64,000 nucleotides of DNA from Rhizobium sp. WYJ-E13 (GTDB lineage: Bacteria; Pseudomonadota; Alphaproteobacteria; Rhizobiales; Rhizobiaceae), in the NCBI RefSeq assembly GCF_018987265.1, contig NZ_CP076853.1, positions 3,189,501 to 3,253,500 on the forward strand, given 5' to 3'. The notes beneath the pieces are model-generated. The model did not search any database and was not told the DNA's origin. It saw only the letters and a program-made list of their open reading frames with translations. This document shows, in pieces, positions 7,855-17,182 of the stretch. Position numbers and translations under genes: made by a program. How positions within the stretch are numbered: the stretch's first letter is position 1; every line of letters starts with the position of its first letter.

Positions 7855-8652
7855 ATGCAGCTCGCAACCGTTTCAGCGTCCTCCATTCTGCGCGGCAGAA
7901 TGCCGGCACAACCCGGCGTTCCGTCTACCGGCGAAGAGCCCGATACCGGCGTATTGAAGATCCAGCGGCAATCGCTCGCGTTGGAGCAGGTACGCAACTC
8001 GCTCGCAAGCTCTGCTGACGATGCGAAGAGCCGCGCCCAGCGCAAGCTCGAAGAAGCCAAACAGGAACTACAGGCGCTGAAGACGGCAGGCTTCCCGCCG
8101 GAAGTGATCGCCCGCCTTGCCGCCGAACTTGCACGCAAGGTCGGCGCTGCGGCCTCCGAATTCGCCTCGGCCGTCGCGACCGGCGGCTCTTCCGGCGCAA
8201 GTGCCTCAACCGGTGTTGAGGCGACTGCTGCTGCCACCACTGCTTCTGCAACCGCCGATACTTCCGGTGCGGCAGCTGCCGACGTCGTCGCAAGCAATGC
8301 AACGGCCTCCCCCGAGGCAACGCAGAATACCGAGGCGACAACCGAAGAAACCGGCGACGGCACGGATACGGCTGAAACGGATGGCGCCGCTCACGCCCGC
8401 AAAGCGTATCAGGAGATTGTCGAAGACGGTCCGAAATCGTCGGCGATTTCGGCCGATGACCGCAAGACGATGGAAGAATTCAAATCTATCGTTCGCGAAC
8501 TGAAGCAGATCCTTGAAAAAGCCATGCGCGACCTGCGTGAGAAAAACCGCGATGCCGCTGCCGAAGGTGCGATCGGAGCCACCCAATCGGCTGTGAATGA
8601 CCTCTCGGCTGCAGCGCCGACGGCAACCATTCCTTCCAGCATCGTGGTCTAA
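7855..8652 (+). CDS. Ala-rich coiled-coil hypothetical protein
   Basis: 265 aa from ATG 7855, which has a strong GGGGAG ribosome site 8 nt upstream; earlier in-frame starts lie inside sqdC. The N-terminal part (residues about 35-110) is helical and charged with likely coiled coil (DDAKSRAQRKLEEAKQELQALK). The middle (about 110-180) is a low-complexity Ala/Thr/Ser/Glu stretch. A second charged helix (about 195-240, MEEFKSIVRELKQILEKAMRDLREKN) follows. There is no signal peptide, membrane segment or known catalytic motif. It lies 40 bp after sqdC, so it may be cotranscribed, but nothing links it to sulfolipid synthesis. Function unknown. Confidence 0.7.
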   Translation: MQLATVSASSILRGRMPAQPGVPSTGEEPDTGVLKIQRQSLALEQVRNSLASSADDAKSRAQRKLEEAKQELQALKTAGFPPEVIARLAAELARKVGAAASEFASAVATGGSSGASASTGVEATAAATTASATADTSGAAAADVVASNATASPEATQNTEATTEETGDGTDTAETDGAAHARKAYQEIVEDGPKSSAISADDRKTMEEFKSIVRELKQILEKAMRDLREKNRDAAAEGAIGATQSAVNDLSAAAPTATIPSSIVV

Positions 8653-8749
8653 AAACGCTCATTTTCACGCAATTCCCGACGCAATACCGCGGCACAGTTT
8701 GCCGAAATTGCTTTAGGCTTTCGAAGCTGCCGCCTGTGGCCGGAAATGG

Positions 8750-9022
8750 ATGGTCGCCTGGTTGACGAGCAGCACGCATCTGCAGCCGCAATCGGTCACT
8801 CACATTATCGCCGCGCTGCCGCGTGACACGCTGATCGTCCGCACGCGTAGCGGGACCGATCACCGCCAGATCGAACTGTCGATCACCGCTCATGGCCGCA
8901 AAATGCTGCCGGAGGACATTCGCGCTCGCCGCGCCTGGCTGGAAAAAGTGATGGACGGCCATCTGACGCCGGAGGAACGCAAGACCTTGATGGACGCATC
9001 GGAAATCATGCTGAAGTTCGCC
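8750..9022 (+). pseudogene. C-terminal remnant of a MarR-family regulator
   Basis: An open stretch encodes the second half of a MarR winged helix and the dimerisation helix: LQPQSVTHIIAAL, then RTRSGTDHRQIELSITAHGRKML, then HLTPEERKTLMDASEIMLK. The first half of the domain (helices 1-2) is absent; there is no ribosome site at the first ATG, and after the domain the frame runs into unrelated residues. This looks like an N-terminally truncated, decaying copy. It occupies the otherwise gene-free 480 bp between the sqd operon block and ygfA, at the place where synteny with other rhizobia seems to break. Confidence 0.7.
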
Positions 9023-9132
9023 TACGCCCCATTTTCAGGACGAGACGCAAACAGGCGAAGAACAGGCCCTTTTTACCTGTTGCAATTACCGACGAGCGGC
9101 TATCTTCGCCGGATAGCCATACGGAATCAAAG

Positions 9133-9720
9133 ATGACTCCAAAGGAATTGAAAGCCCAACTGCGCGCCGAGCGTCTGGCACTTCGGGACGCCATTCCGGC
9201 CGATCTGCGTACCGCCAAGAGCCTCGACATGGCCGCTCATGCCGGCGATGCGATTGCGTTCGAACCCGGCACCATCGTTTCCGGCTTCCTGCCGATCCGT
9301 TCGGAAGCTGACCTGCAGCCCCTGATGGCACGGTGGCGCGGACGCGGCGCCCGCCTCTGCGTGCCGGCCATCATCGACAAGCAGACCATCGTCTTTCGGG
9401 AACTCGCCCACGGCGCGGCGCTTATCAGCACGGGCTTCGGCACGGTCGGTCCAGGTGAGGATGCTGCTGTCCTCGACCCTGATATCATGCTTGTGCCGCT
9501 TTCAGCCTTCGATTCCCGCGGCCATCGAATCGGCTACGGCGCGGGCCATTACGACCGGGCAATCGACCGTCTCAGACAAAAAGGCCTGTCCCCGAAGCTG
9601 ATCGGCATTGCATTCGACTGCCAGGAAGTGGCAGAGGTACCTGCTGAGCCGCATGACATAAGCCTGGATGCCATCCTGACGGAAAGCGGCCTGCGCCATT
9701 TTACCTCACGGATTGGATAG
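9133..9720 (+). CDS. ygfA: 5-formyltetrahydrofolate cyclo-ligase
   Basis: 195 aa. The enzyme uses ATP to turn 5-formyl-THF into 5,10-methenyl-THF and so returns a storage/inhibitory folate to one-carbon metabolism. Family features: the N-terminal Lys/Arg-rich segment KELKAQLRAERLALRD (binding of ATP phosphates), VSGFLPIRSEADLQPLM, LCVPAI, and the glycine-rich signature DSRGHRIGYGAGHYDR at about 125-140. In many bacteria this gene is directly downstream of the 6S RNA gene; here 6S RNA is 27 kb away (36073-36232). The stop is 3 bp before the next gene, forming a tight pair with ymdB. Confidence 0.95.
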   Translation: MTPKELKAQLRAERLALRDAIPADLRTAKSLDMAAHAGDAIAFEPGTIVSGFLPIRSEADLQPLMARWRGRGARLCVPAIIDKQTIVFRELAHGAALISTGFGTVGPGEDAAVLDPDIMLVPLSAFDSRGHRIGYGAGHYDRAIDRLRQKGLSPKLIGIAFDCQEVAEVPAEPHDISLDAILTESGLRHFTSRIG

Positions 9721-9723
9721 GGA

Positions 9724-10548
9724 ATGCGACTGCTATTTCTGGGTGACATGGTCGGCAAGACGGGACGAACCGCGGTCTGGGACCGCCTCCCCGGCCTCGT
9801 TTCCGACCTGAAACTCGACTTCGTCATCGTCAACGGCGAGAATGCTGCCGGCGGCTTCGGCATCACGGAAGACATTTTTCTGGAAACGATCAATGCAGGC
9901 GCCGATGTAGTGACGACCGGCAACCACGTCTGGGACCAGAAGGACGCCGTCGCCTTCGCCGGCCGCCACGACCAGTTCCTGCGACCGGCAAATTATCCGC
10001 AGGGAACGCCTGGCCGCGGCTCCGGCCTCTTCTATGCGCGCAATGGCGCGCGCATTCTCGTCGCCAACATCATGGGCCGTGTCTTCATGCATCCCGAGCT
10101 CGACGACCCCTTCAAGGCCGCCGAGACGATCCTCGCCGCCTGCCCTCTGAAAGAACAGGCCGATGCGATCATCTTCGATTTCCACGCGGAAGCGACGAGC
10201 GAGAAGCAATGCTTCGGCCACTTCGTCGACGGGCGCGCCAGCTTCGTCGTCGGCACCCACACCCACGTGCCGACTGCCGATGCGCAGATCCTGAACGGCG
10301 GCACCGCCTATATGTCGGATGCCGGCATGTGCGGCGATTACGACTCCTCGCTCGGCATGGATAAGGAAGAACCACTGAACCGCTTCATCTCCAAGATGCC
10401 GAAAGGCCGCATGGAAGCCGCGACCGGCCCCGCCACCATCTGCGGCGTCGGTGTGGAGATTTCGGATGCGACGGGACTCGCCGAAAAGATCGCTCCGCTG
10501 CGCCTTGGCCCACGGCTTGCCGAAACGATCCCGGAGTTCTGGTGCTAG
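9724..10548 (+). CDS. ymdB: YmdB-type (TIGR00282) metallophosphoesterase
   Basis: 274 aa, usual length. Two-metal phosphodiesterase motifs are visible: FLGDMVGKTGR at residues 5-15, VNGENAAGGFGITE (about 38-51), TGNHVWDQKD (about 66-75), DFHAEATSEK (about 152-161) and VGTHTHVPTAD (about 176-186). The Bacillus homologue hydrolyses 2',3'-cAMP and affects motility/biofilm genes; the alphaproteobacterial role is not established. It starts 3 bp after ygfA and is surely cotranscribed with it. Confidence 0.93.
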   Translation: MRLLFLGDMVGKTGRTAVWDRLPGLVSDLKLDFVIVNGENAAGGFGITEDIFLETINAGADVVTTGNHVWDQKDAVAFAGRHDQFLRPANYPQGTPGRGSGLFYARNGARILVANIMGRVFMHPELDDPFKAAETILAACPLKEQADAIIFDFHAEATSEKQCFGHFVDGRASFVVGTHTHVPTADAQILNGGTAYMSDAGMCGDYDSSLGMDKEEPLNRFISKMPKGRMEAATGPATICGVGVEISDATGLAEKIAPLRLGPRLAETIPEFWC

Positions 10549-10643
10549 CACCTCGCAACACGCAATTGTGAGCATATCCGGTCTGGACCGCCGCGACAGC
10601 ATGCCGCATCCTCTCGGCGTCGTGAAAGCGCCGGAGGGGTGGC

Positions 10644-11489
10644 ATGAAGCCGCGTTGTCTTGTCCTCGCTATCGCATGTCTTGCAATTTTCAACGTGCCG
10701 AACCTTGCCGCAGCCCAGGAAGATCGAAGACCGGTCAGCCAGTGCCAGGCAATCGCTCAGAATATTCCCAAGGCCACCTTCGCGAGCTTCTCCGGTGTGG
10801 CGCCGGTAGTCCCTGCAGTTTCCGAGGGTGAAGATGTCAAGTTCACCTATCTCGGCCATTCAACCTTCGAAATCGAGACTCCTGGCGGCATCGTCATCGC
10901 CACGGATTATAATGGTTGGTATAGGCCGGCCGTCACGCCTGACGTCGTCACCATGAACAAGGCGCACTCGACGCATTATACCCTTACCCCGGATCCCGGC
11001 ATCAAGCACGTACTGCACGGGTGGAGCGACATCCCCGTCGAAAAGGCCAGGATCAATCTTGTTGTCGGCGACGCCTATATCCGCAATGTGACGACGGATA
11101 TCCGTTTCAGCTATGGGCTGGGTGGCTCGCAACTGGATGGCAATTCAATCTTCATCTTCGAGACCGCCGGCCTCTGCATCGGCCATCTCGGCCATCTGCA
11201 TTACGAGTTGACCGATACCCATTATACGGAAATCGGCCGGCTCGACGTGGTCATGGTGCCGGTCGATGGCGGTCTGACCATGGGAGCCGACAGCATGAGC
11301 CGCGTCATCAAGCGGCTGCGCTCGTCGCTGATCCTGCCGATGCATCGCCGCGGGCCGCCGGTCAACGCCTTCATCTCGATGTTCAGCAATGGTTTCGACG
11401 TCAACTATGCACCCGACAACAGCATCACCGTTTCGCTGCGCACGCTGCCGAAAAAGCCGCTGATCTACGTAATGAAGGATGTGCAGTAA
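10644..11489 (+). CDS. Exported metallo-beta-lactamase-fold hydrolase with divergent metal motif
   Basis: 281 aa with a cleavable signal peptide (residues 1-24, ...PNLAAAQ). The UlaG/YtnP-like MBL fold is recognised from FTYLGHSTFEIETPGGIVIATD (about residues 70-91), GLCIGHLGHLHYEL (about 176-189), PVDGG (about 207-211) and a late LPMHR (about 232-236). The usual HxHxDH metal site is replaced by AHSTHYT (about 112-118), which lacks the Asp-His pair, so metal load or activity may differ from family norms. Periplasmic location is predicted. The gene stands alone 95 bp after ymdB; substrate unknown. Confidence 0.8.
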   Translation: MKPRCLVLAIACLAIFNVPNLAAAQEDRRPVSQCQAIAQNIPKATFASFSGVAPVVPAVSEGEDVKFTYLGHSTFEIETPGGIVIATDYNGWYRPAVTPDVVTMNKAHSTHYTLTPDPGIKHVLHGWSDIPVEKARINLVVGDAYIRNVTTDIRFSYGLGGSQLDGNSIFIFETAGLCIGHLGHLHYELTDTHYTEIGRLDVVMVPVDGGLTMGADSMSRVIKRLRSSLILPMHRRGPPVNAFISMFSNGFDVNYAPDNSITVSLRTLPKKPLIYVMKDVQ

Positions 11490-11518
11490 AAAGGCTGACT
11501 CGACCCCAAGCCTTTGTC

Positions 11519-12022
11519 TCACGCAAATTGCAAATGCCGCTTGATGCCGACATCGGGCATCTTCTCCTCGTCGAAATTGGCTTTCGCGATCTCCCAGCCG
11601 AATTTCAGCTTGCTGCCGGTCGACACCCAGATCTCGGCATCATCGACATGCATGGAAAGCATTGTCAGCTTCGGATCCTTCTTGCCACCTTCGTACCAGG
11701 CGGCAACGACGGAGTTCCAGAACTCCTCGATTTTCGCGGGATCGGGGCGCACCTCGATAACTCCGGAAAGGCAGGCATGATAATCGTGGTTCTTACCGAT
11801 GACGCAGAAATGCGCACGGCTGCCGGGTTTGATCTTTTGTACGAGTTCGGCATCCGTCTTCGTATAAAACCAGATCGTATTGGTTGTCGCATCAACGTTG
11901 GGTGCCATCGGCTGCATGTGCATGTCGACAGCCGAAAGGCCGAGCATGCCGGCATGGATATCGTTGATCTGGTCCCAGAGCTGACGTGCCGGTTGTTCAC
12001 GGGCTTCACTGAAGCTTGCCAT
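11519..12022 (-). CDS. Pyridoxamine 5'-phosphate oxidase-family (general stress protein 26-like) protein
   Basis: 167 aa from ATG 12022 (MASFSEAREQPARQLW), with GGAAAGGAA upstream. Split-barrel flavin-binding fold: IHAGMLGLSAVDMHMQPMAP (about 22-41), TIWFYTKTDAELVQKIKPG (about 48-66), HDYHACLSGVIEVRPDPAKIEEFWNSVVAAWYEGGKKDP (about 79-117). These blocks match the Gsp26-like branch of the FMN-binding PPOX superfamily, which differs from true PdxH. It lies convergent to the MBL-fold gene with 29 bp between stops. The function is probably redox or stress related; substrate unknown. Confidence 0.85.
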   Translation of the reverse strand: MASFSEAREQPARQLWDQINDIHAGMLGLSAVDMHMQPMAPNVDATTNTIWFYTKTDAELVQKIKPGSRAHFCVIGKNHDYHACLSGVIEVRPDPAKIEEFWNSVVAAWYEGGKKDPKLTMLSMHVDDAEIWVSTGSKLKFGWEIAKANFDEEKMPDVGIKRHLQFA

Positions 12023-12196
12023 AGCCGTTCCTTTCCTGCTGGCGTTGTCCGATTGAAAACGTCGCCTCTCAGGCTTTGTTCCGCCACCTATAAAGCCATG
12101 AAGGCAGGACCGAATGGCCGCTTTTTCCTTGAATATCGCCCTTTCCGATCTTATAAGGCGGCCCATTCCGAACAATGAGACGTGAACAGGGGTGCC

Positions 12197-12943
12197 ATGG
12201 CTGGCCATTCACAGTTTAAAAACATCATGCACCGCAAGGGCCGTCAGGATTCCGTGCGGTCGAAAATGTTCTCCAAGCTCGCGCGCGAAATCACCGTTGC
12301 CGCCAAAGCTGGTCTGCCTGACCCGACAATGAACGCCCGACTGCGCCTGGCTATCCAGAACGCCAAGGCCCAGTCTATGCCAAAGGACAATATCGACCGC
12401 GCCATCAAGAAGGCTTCCGGCGCCGATACGGAAAACTATGACGAAGTCCGTTACGAAGGCTACGGCCCGGGCGGCACGGCGATCATCGTCGAGGCTCTGA
12501 CCGACAACCGCAACCGCACCGCCTCCAACGTCCGCTCGATCTTCACCAAGGCCGGCGGCGCACTCGGCGAAACCGGGTCGGTGTCCTTCTCCTTCGATCA
12601 TGTCGGCGAAATCACCTACAAGCTGTCTGCCGGCGATGCCGACAAGATCATGGAAGCCGCCATCGAAGCAGGCGCCGACGATGTCGAGACCGATGAAGAG
12701 GGTCACTACATCACGACCGCTTTTGAAGCTCTTGGCGACGTCGCCAAGGCTCTCGAATCGTCCCTCGGCGAAGCCGAAACCGTAAAAGCCGTCTGGCGCG
12801 CTCAGAACAACGTGCCGGTCGATGAGGAAAGAGCCCAGTCGCTTCTGAAGCTCATCGACTCGCTGGAAGACGATGATGACGTGCAGAACGTCTATTCGAA
12901 CTTCGAAGTCTCGGAAGAGGTTATGGCCAAGCTCTCGGCTTAA
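12197..12943 (+). CDS. yebC: YebC/PmpR-family DNA-binding/translation-associated protein
   Basis: 248 aa, standard length. The start [18 protein letters not shown] is the invariant family N-terminus and is preceded by AGGGG at about 12188-12192. Other conserved blocks are [36 protein letters not shown] (about 38-73) and [36 protein letters not shown] (about 87-122). The family was long described as transcription regulators and some members help ribosomes on proline stretches. In rhizobia it is commonly found next to ruvC; here the two are 4.2 kb apart with chemoreceptor, GNAT and LLM genes between. Confidence 0.96.
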   Translation: MAGHSQFKNIMHRKGRQDSVRSKMFSKLAREITVAAKAGLPDPTMNARLRLAIQNAKAQSMPKDNIDRAIKKASGADTENYDEVRYEGYGPGGTAIIVEALTDNRNRTASNVRSIFTKAGGALGETGSVSFSFDHVGEITYKLSAGDADKIMEAAIEAGADDVETDEEGHYITTAFEALGDVAKALESSLGEAETVKAVWRAQNNVPVDEERAQSLLKLIDSLEDDDDVQNVYSNFEVSEEVMAKLSA

Positions 12944-12965
12944 AGCCATCCAAGATATTGAATCG

Positions 12966-12996
12966 AAAACCCGGCCATTCCGCCGGGTTTTTGTTT
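12966..12996. terminator. Bidirectional rho-independent terminator (yebC / LLM oxidoreductase)
   Basis: Stem AAACCCGGC (12967-12975) and GCCGGGTTT (12982-12990) with a 6-nt loop; TTTGTTTG follows on the plus strand and TTTTCGATT on the minus strand. It sits between two convergent genes and can end both. Confidence 0.85.
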
Positions 12997-13014
12997 GCTG
13001 GGATACCCTGGCGG

Positions 13015-14016
13015 CTAGGCCGCAGCTCGCATGAAATTGCCGAGTCCGGCAAAGAGCTCCACCGATTTCAATCGTGCCTCGATATCATGGATCGGCATGG
13101 AGATAATGACCTCATCCGCCTGCGTCTCCTTGAGGAACTCATTGAGCTGGGCTTCTGCCGTGGCCGGCGAACCGACGACGGCGTAGCGCAGCGTGTGCTC
13201 CACATTCATCTTTTCCATCGGCGACCAAAAGGCATCCATATCCTTAACCGGCCGCGGGAATGGCCCGCGCACATTGCGCCTGAGGTTGACGAACTGCTGC
13301 TGGGCCGAGGTGAAGTGATACCGCGCCTCCTCATCCGTTTCAGAAACCGCACCCATGACGCCGACCATCACATAAGGCTTGTCGAGTTCCGCCGAGGGCT
13401 GAAAACGGTCGCGATAGATCGCGATCGCATCGAGCAGCATGTCTGGCGCAAAGTGCGAGGCAAAGGCGAAGGGGAGGCCGAGCATGGCCGCAAGCTGGGC
13501 GCTGTAGAGGCTGGAGCCGAGCAGCCAGATTGGGATGTGCGAGTTGTTGCCTGGTACGGCGAGGATTGCCTGGTTTTCGCTCGGTGCACCAAGAAGCTGC
13601 TGCAGTTCCACCACATCATTGGGGAAACTGTTGGCACCCGCGTCGAGGTTGCGCCGCAGTGCCTGCGCCGTGCGCATGTCCGTTCCCGGCGCGCGGCCGA
13701 GACCGAGATCGACGCGGCCAGGAAACAACGCTTCCAGCGTGCCGAACTGCTCGGCGATGACGAGCGGCGCGTGGTTCGGCAGCATCACGCCGCCCGAACC
13801 GATGCGGATGGTCTTCGTCATCGCCCCGATCTGCCCGAGGATGACAGATGTCGCCGCGCTCGCGACACCGGGCATGCCATGATGCTCCGCCATCCAGAAA
13901 CGCGTATAGCCGAATTCCTCAGCCTTCTGCGCCATGCGCTTCGACGCCGCAAAGGATTGGCTGATGGTCGTGCCTTCAGCCACGGGAGAAAGATCGAGAA
14001 TGGAAAAGGGAACCAT
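13015..14016 (-). CDS. LLM-class flavin-dependent oxidoreductase (luciferase-like)
   Basis: 333 aa TIM-barrel flavin monooxygenase-like protein. Family motifs: [15 protein letters not shown] at the N-terminus, [23 protein letters not shown] (about 36-58), [44 protein letters not shown] (about 71-114) and [16 protein letters not shown] (about 157-172). The group is often annotated as alkane- or bacterial-luciferase-like enzyme, but substrates are mostly unknown. It is a single gene convergent with yebC, sharing its terminator. Confidence 0.92.
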   Translation of the reverse strand: MVPFSILDLSPVAEGTTISQSFAASKRMAQKAEEFGYTRFWMAEHHGMPGVASAATSVILGQIGAMTKTIRIGSGGVMLPNHAPLVIAEQFGTLEALFPGRVDLGLGRAPGTDMRTAQALRRNLDAGANSFPNDVVELQQLLGAPSENQAILAVPGNNSHIPIWLLGSSLYSAQLAAMLGLPFAFASHFAPDMLLDAIAIYRDRFQPSAELDKPYVMVGVMGAVSETDEEARYHFTSAQQQFVNLRRNVRGPFPRPVKDMDAFWSPMEKMNVEHTLRYAVVGSPATAEAQLNEFLKETQADEVIISMPIHDIEARLKSVELFAGLGNFMRAAA

Positions 14017-14116
14017 GGAAACCTGCCGCGCAAGAATGGGAGTGCGGTCTATGTAGGTTCGCTATGGCGCTATTCCAAATCGCGGCGCAAACAAAAGCTG
14101 CCGCGGAAAATAACCG

Positions 14117-14611
14117 TCATTCGTCGAAAGCCGGGGAGAATTTCAACGCGCCTGATGGTGGCGATCCCTTGAAGACGATCCGCTGGACATATCTCGTATC
14201 GAGATCCCCATAGGTCAACTTTCCGTCACTCTCGAAGCCGACACCACGATATACTGCGGGATTGCCGATCAGGGCGCAGCCTGTCGCACCACGCTCTATC
14301 AGCAGATCGAGCCCTTTCAGGATCAACGCTCTGCCGATCCCCTGCCGCTGCCGCTCCGGCTTTACCGAAATCGGCCCGAGCCCATACCACCCATCCTTGA
14401 TGTCACCGATTGTGATGGGCGAGAAGGCGACATGGCCGATGATCTGCCCGCCTTCTTCGGCGACGAGCGACAGTGTCAAATCACCCGACCCACGAAGATC
14501 CCTGACGATCCGCGCTTCGGTATTGTTGCTGTAAGGCATCGGCTCGAACGCCACCCAAGTCAGCTCGTGAATGGCATCCGCATCCTCAGGCCTTTCGAAC
14601 CGGATCAGCAT
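14117..14611 (-). CDS. GNAT-family N-acetyltransferase
   Basis: 164 aa from ATG 14611 (MLIRFERPEDADAIHELT); an earlier open frame overlaps the chemoreceptor gene and has no homology. Acetyl-CoA-binding motif A is seen as LGPISVKPERQRQGIGRALILKGLD (about 79-103), with ALIGNPAVYRGVGFESDG (about 114-131) typical of the YhbS-like predicted acetyltransferases. The gene begins 7 bp after the stop of the chemoreceptor gene, so it may be cotranscribed. Substrate unknown. Confidence 0.88.
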   Translation of the reverse strand: MLIRFERPEDADAIHELTWVAFEPMPYSNNTEARIVRDLRGSGDLTLSLVAEEGGQIIGHVAFSPITIGDIKDGWYGLGPISVKPERQRQGIGRALILKGLDLLIERGATGCALIGNPAVYRGVGFESDGKLTYGDLDTRYVQRIVFKGSPPSGALKFSPAFDE

Positions 14612-14618
14612 GATGCGA

Positions 14619-16934
14619 TCAGGCCCGCCTGCGCAGCTGATGCACGTCGGCGCTGTGCTGCTGATATCCTTCGGCAAGGGTGAAATTGCCGAGCTGGCGG
14701 TCCATCTCCACAGCTTCCGTTGCCAGACGATGGATCGCGGCCGTCGTCTCCTCGACCATCGCCGCATTCTGCTGCGTCATGGAATCAAGCTCGGCGACCG
14801 CGCTGTTGATCTGCCGCAGCGTATCGGCCTCCTCGCGAGTCGATTCCATGATCTCATTGATCTGACCGTTGATAGCCTCGACATGGCCGCCAATGCCGGT
14901 CAGCGCCAGCCCTGCCCGTTCGACCAGCGCCACGCCGCTTTCGACCTCATGCGTGGATTTCTGCAGCAGGCTGGAGATTTCCTTGGCGGCGCTCGAAGAC
15001 CGCTGCGCCAGTTCGCGCACTTCCATGGCGACGACCGCAAAGCCCTTGCCGCTTTCGCCGGCACGCGCTGCCTCGACGCCGGCATTCAGCGCCAGCAGAT
15101 TGGTCTGGAAGGCGATATCGTCGATAACAGAGATAATGGTGTTGATCTGCCGCGACGACGCCTGGATCGCTTCCATGGCTGCAATCGTCTCCTGCATGAT
15201 CTGGCTGGAGCCGACCGTCTCCTTCTTGGCGTCGCGGGCGATGCGCGCCGCCTGCTCGGCGCGCTCGATCTGCACGCGCACAGACTGTGTGATGGCGCTG
15301 ATCGCGTTGGCCGTCTCGGTGATCGAGCTTGCCTGCCGCTCGGTGCGGCCGGCCAGTTCGTCCGCCCCAGTGCGCATCTCCTCGGAGCCTGCCCGGACGG
15401 CCATGGAGTTGCCGCCGATCGCCGTCATCGTTTCGTTGAGCGTCGCCAGCGCCTCGTTGAAGTTCACGCGCAGACTTTCAAGCTCGCTCGGGAAATGGGT
15501 TTCGATCTGGTAGGCCAGATCGCCGCTCGCCAGATGATGAAGCCCCTCGTCGAGCGCACTGACGACGTCCTGCAGGCTGCGGGCTTCCGCCTCGCGCTGT
15601 GCAAGGTTCTGCTGGCGCTCGCTTTCGGCATGTGCACGCGTCTGCTCGCTTGCTGCTTCAAGTTGACGGCCTTCGATCAGCGACTGCTTGAAACGAGCAA
15701 GCGCCTTCGCCATCGTGCCGATCTCGTCCTTGCGGTTCTGGCTGCCAATCTCGACTTCCAGATTGCCGTCAGCGACTTCGCGAGTCACGCCCGCAAGGCG
15801 GGCGAGCGGCGAGAACAGGAAGTTGGTAATGAGCCCTGTGGCAACAGCCATGATGACGAGAACGCCGATGCCGATCCAGGTCAGCAGCGTGGCGATCTCG
15901 ATGGAGCCGGCATTCAATTCGCTGAGCAGCACGCTTTCGACGACGAGGAACCGGTCACCGCGATAGTCGATGCCGCGCACATAAGCGCGTGCTGCACCAT
16001 CGGCGCGCTCGAAATCCGCAACCGTCATCGCCGAGCTCGCTAGCGCATCCTTCGCAAAGGTGAACGGCGCGGTATCGAGCGTCGCAAGCTGGCCGGATGC
16101 ATTAAGACCGACGGCCGAGCCGTCGCTTGAAATGATCGCCGCCTGTGCCGTGCCGCCGGCCACGATACCCTTGGCTAGAATGCTGGTGACGACATCGTCG
16201 CGCACCTTGAACAGCATCAGACCCTTCGCTTGGCCGAGCTTGACGATCGGCACGGCATAGAAGATCGCCGACTTGCCGCTTTTGGCATCGACGCGCAGGC
16301 CGGAAAAGGCCGTCGGCGCGGAATCGTCAGTCGCGTTGGCGGTATTCTCGATCGCCTTGGCATAGGCGATACCCGCGCCGGTCGACTTCCAGGCATCCGA
16401 CTTCAGGTTTTCGGCAAAATCGTCATTCTTCTTGTAGGAATAGAGCACGGTGCCGTCGAGATCGACGATCAGGAAGTCACCGAAGGCCGTGTCAGCGAGA
16501 TCGCGGGCTACTTCGCTTTGCGTCTTCTCATGGTTCGAATAATAGAATCCGCTCGGCGCCTCCGGCTTGGCAAGCTTTTCGCGCTGGTCGGCCGGGTTCG
16601 GATTGTTGGTAACAAAGACCTTCTTCAGCTCTCCGCGGGCATCGCCCGAGCTTTTCTCGATTGTCTTCCAGCCGCTCTTCAGGCTGGTGATCGCCATCTG
16701 CAGCGCTTCGATACGCGTAATCGAGGTCGCCTGATTCTCAAGCTGTACAAGCTGATCCTGCAGCATGTCGCCGCGGAAGATCAGTACGCTCTCCTTGGCC
16801 TTCAGCGCCTGCTCGTCGGAAACGCGGCTGCTGGCAAAATAGGCGAGGATATTGATGACAGCGACCGAAAGCGTGGTCAGCAGGATGAAGGTGGCTATCA
16901 CCTTGAAGGACAGGGACTGAAATCTCTGAGCCAT
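14619..16934 (-). CDS. Methyl-accepting chemotaxis protein with a large periplasmic sensor
   Basis: 771 aa. Membrane segment 1 is at about residues 10-32. A periplasmic Cache-like sensor of about 300 residues follows (YYSNHEKTQSEVARDLADTAFGDFLIVDLDGTVLYSY motif near 131-167), then membrane segment 2 (about 347-370), HAMP (about 371-425), and a cytoplasmic signalling domain with the hairpin tip [37 protein letters not shown] (about 600-636). The helical Cache domain is of the type often found in small-molecule receptors; the ligand is unknown. No C-terminal WxxF-type CheR/CheB tether is seen. It is encoded far from the che cluster at 60-64 kb and is transcribed divergently from ruvC. Confidence 0.93.
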   Translation of the reverse strand: MAQRFQSLSFKVIATFILLTTLSVAVINILAYFASSRVSDEQALKAKESVLIFRGDMLQDQLVQLENQATSITRIEALQMAITSLKSGWKTIEKSSGDARGELKKVFVTNNPNPADQREKLAKPEAPSGFYYSNHEKTQSEVARDLADTAFGDFLIVDLDGTVLYSYKKNDDFAENLKSDAWKSTGAGIAYAKAIENTANATDDSAPTAFSGLRVDAKSGKSAIFYAVPIVKLGQAKGLMLFKVRDDVVTSILAKGIVAGGTAQAAIISSDGSAVGLNASGQLATLDTAPFTFAKDALASSAMTVADFERADGAARAYVRGIDYRGDRFLVVESVLLSELNAGSIEIATLLTWIGIGVLVIMAVATGLITNFLFSPLARLAGVTREVADGNLEVEIGSQNRKDEIGTMAKALARFKQSLIEGRQLEAASEQTRAHAESERQQNLAQREAEARSLQDVVSALDEGLHHLASGDLAYQIETHFPSELESLRVNFNEALATLNETMTAIGGNSMAVRAGSEEMRTGADELAGRTERQASSITETANAISAITQSVRVQIERAEQAARIARDAKKETVGSSQIMQETIAAMEAIQASSRQINTIISVIDDIAFQTNLLALNAGVEAARAGESGKGFAVVAMEVRELAQRSSSAAKEISSLLQKSTHEVESGVALVERAGLALTGIGGHVEAINGQINEIMESTREEADTLRQINSAVAELDSMTQQNAAMVEETTAAIHRLATEAVEMDRQLGNFTLAEGYQQHSADVHQLRRRA

Positions 16935-17182
16935 GAAAAACGAACCCTTCCGAAACGGCGCCGCCGGCGAGTGGAGTCACGAAGACAACACCCGCCGGTT
17001 GAACTGAAAACAGACCATCGGAAGCCTTAAGCTTTGCGAAAGTCAGCCCTCTCACATTTGATGGATTAGAATTCAGGCATCCGGTTTAATTCGCGGTAAA
17101 TGCGATCCCGCAAAAACAAGGTATGTTTTTGCTTTGTTCACATATCAATGGCACTTATTTCGCCATCGCTATAGGGTGAACC

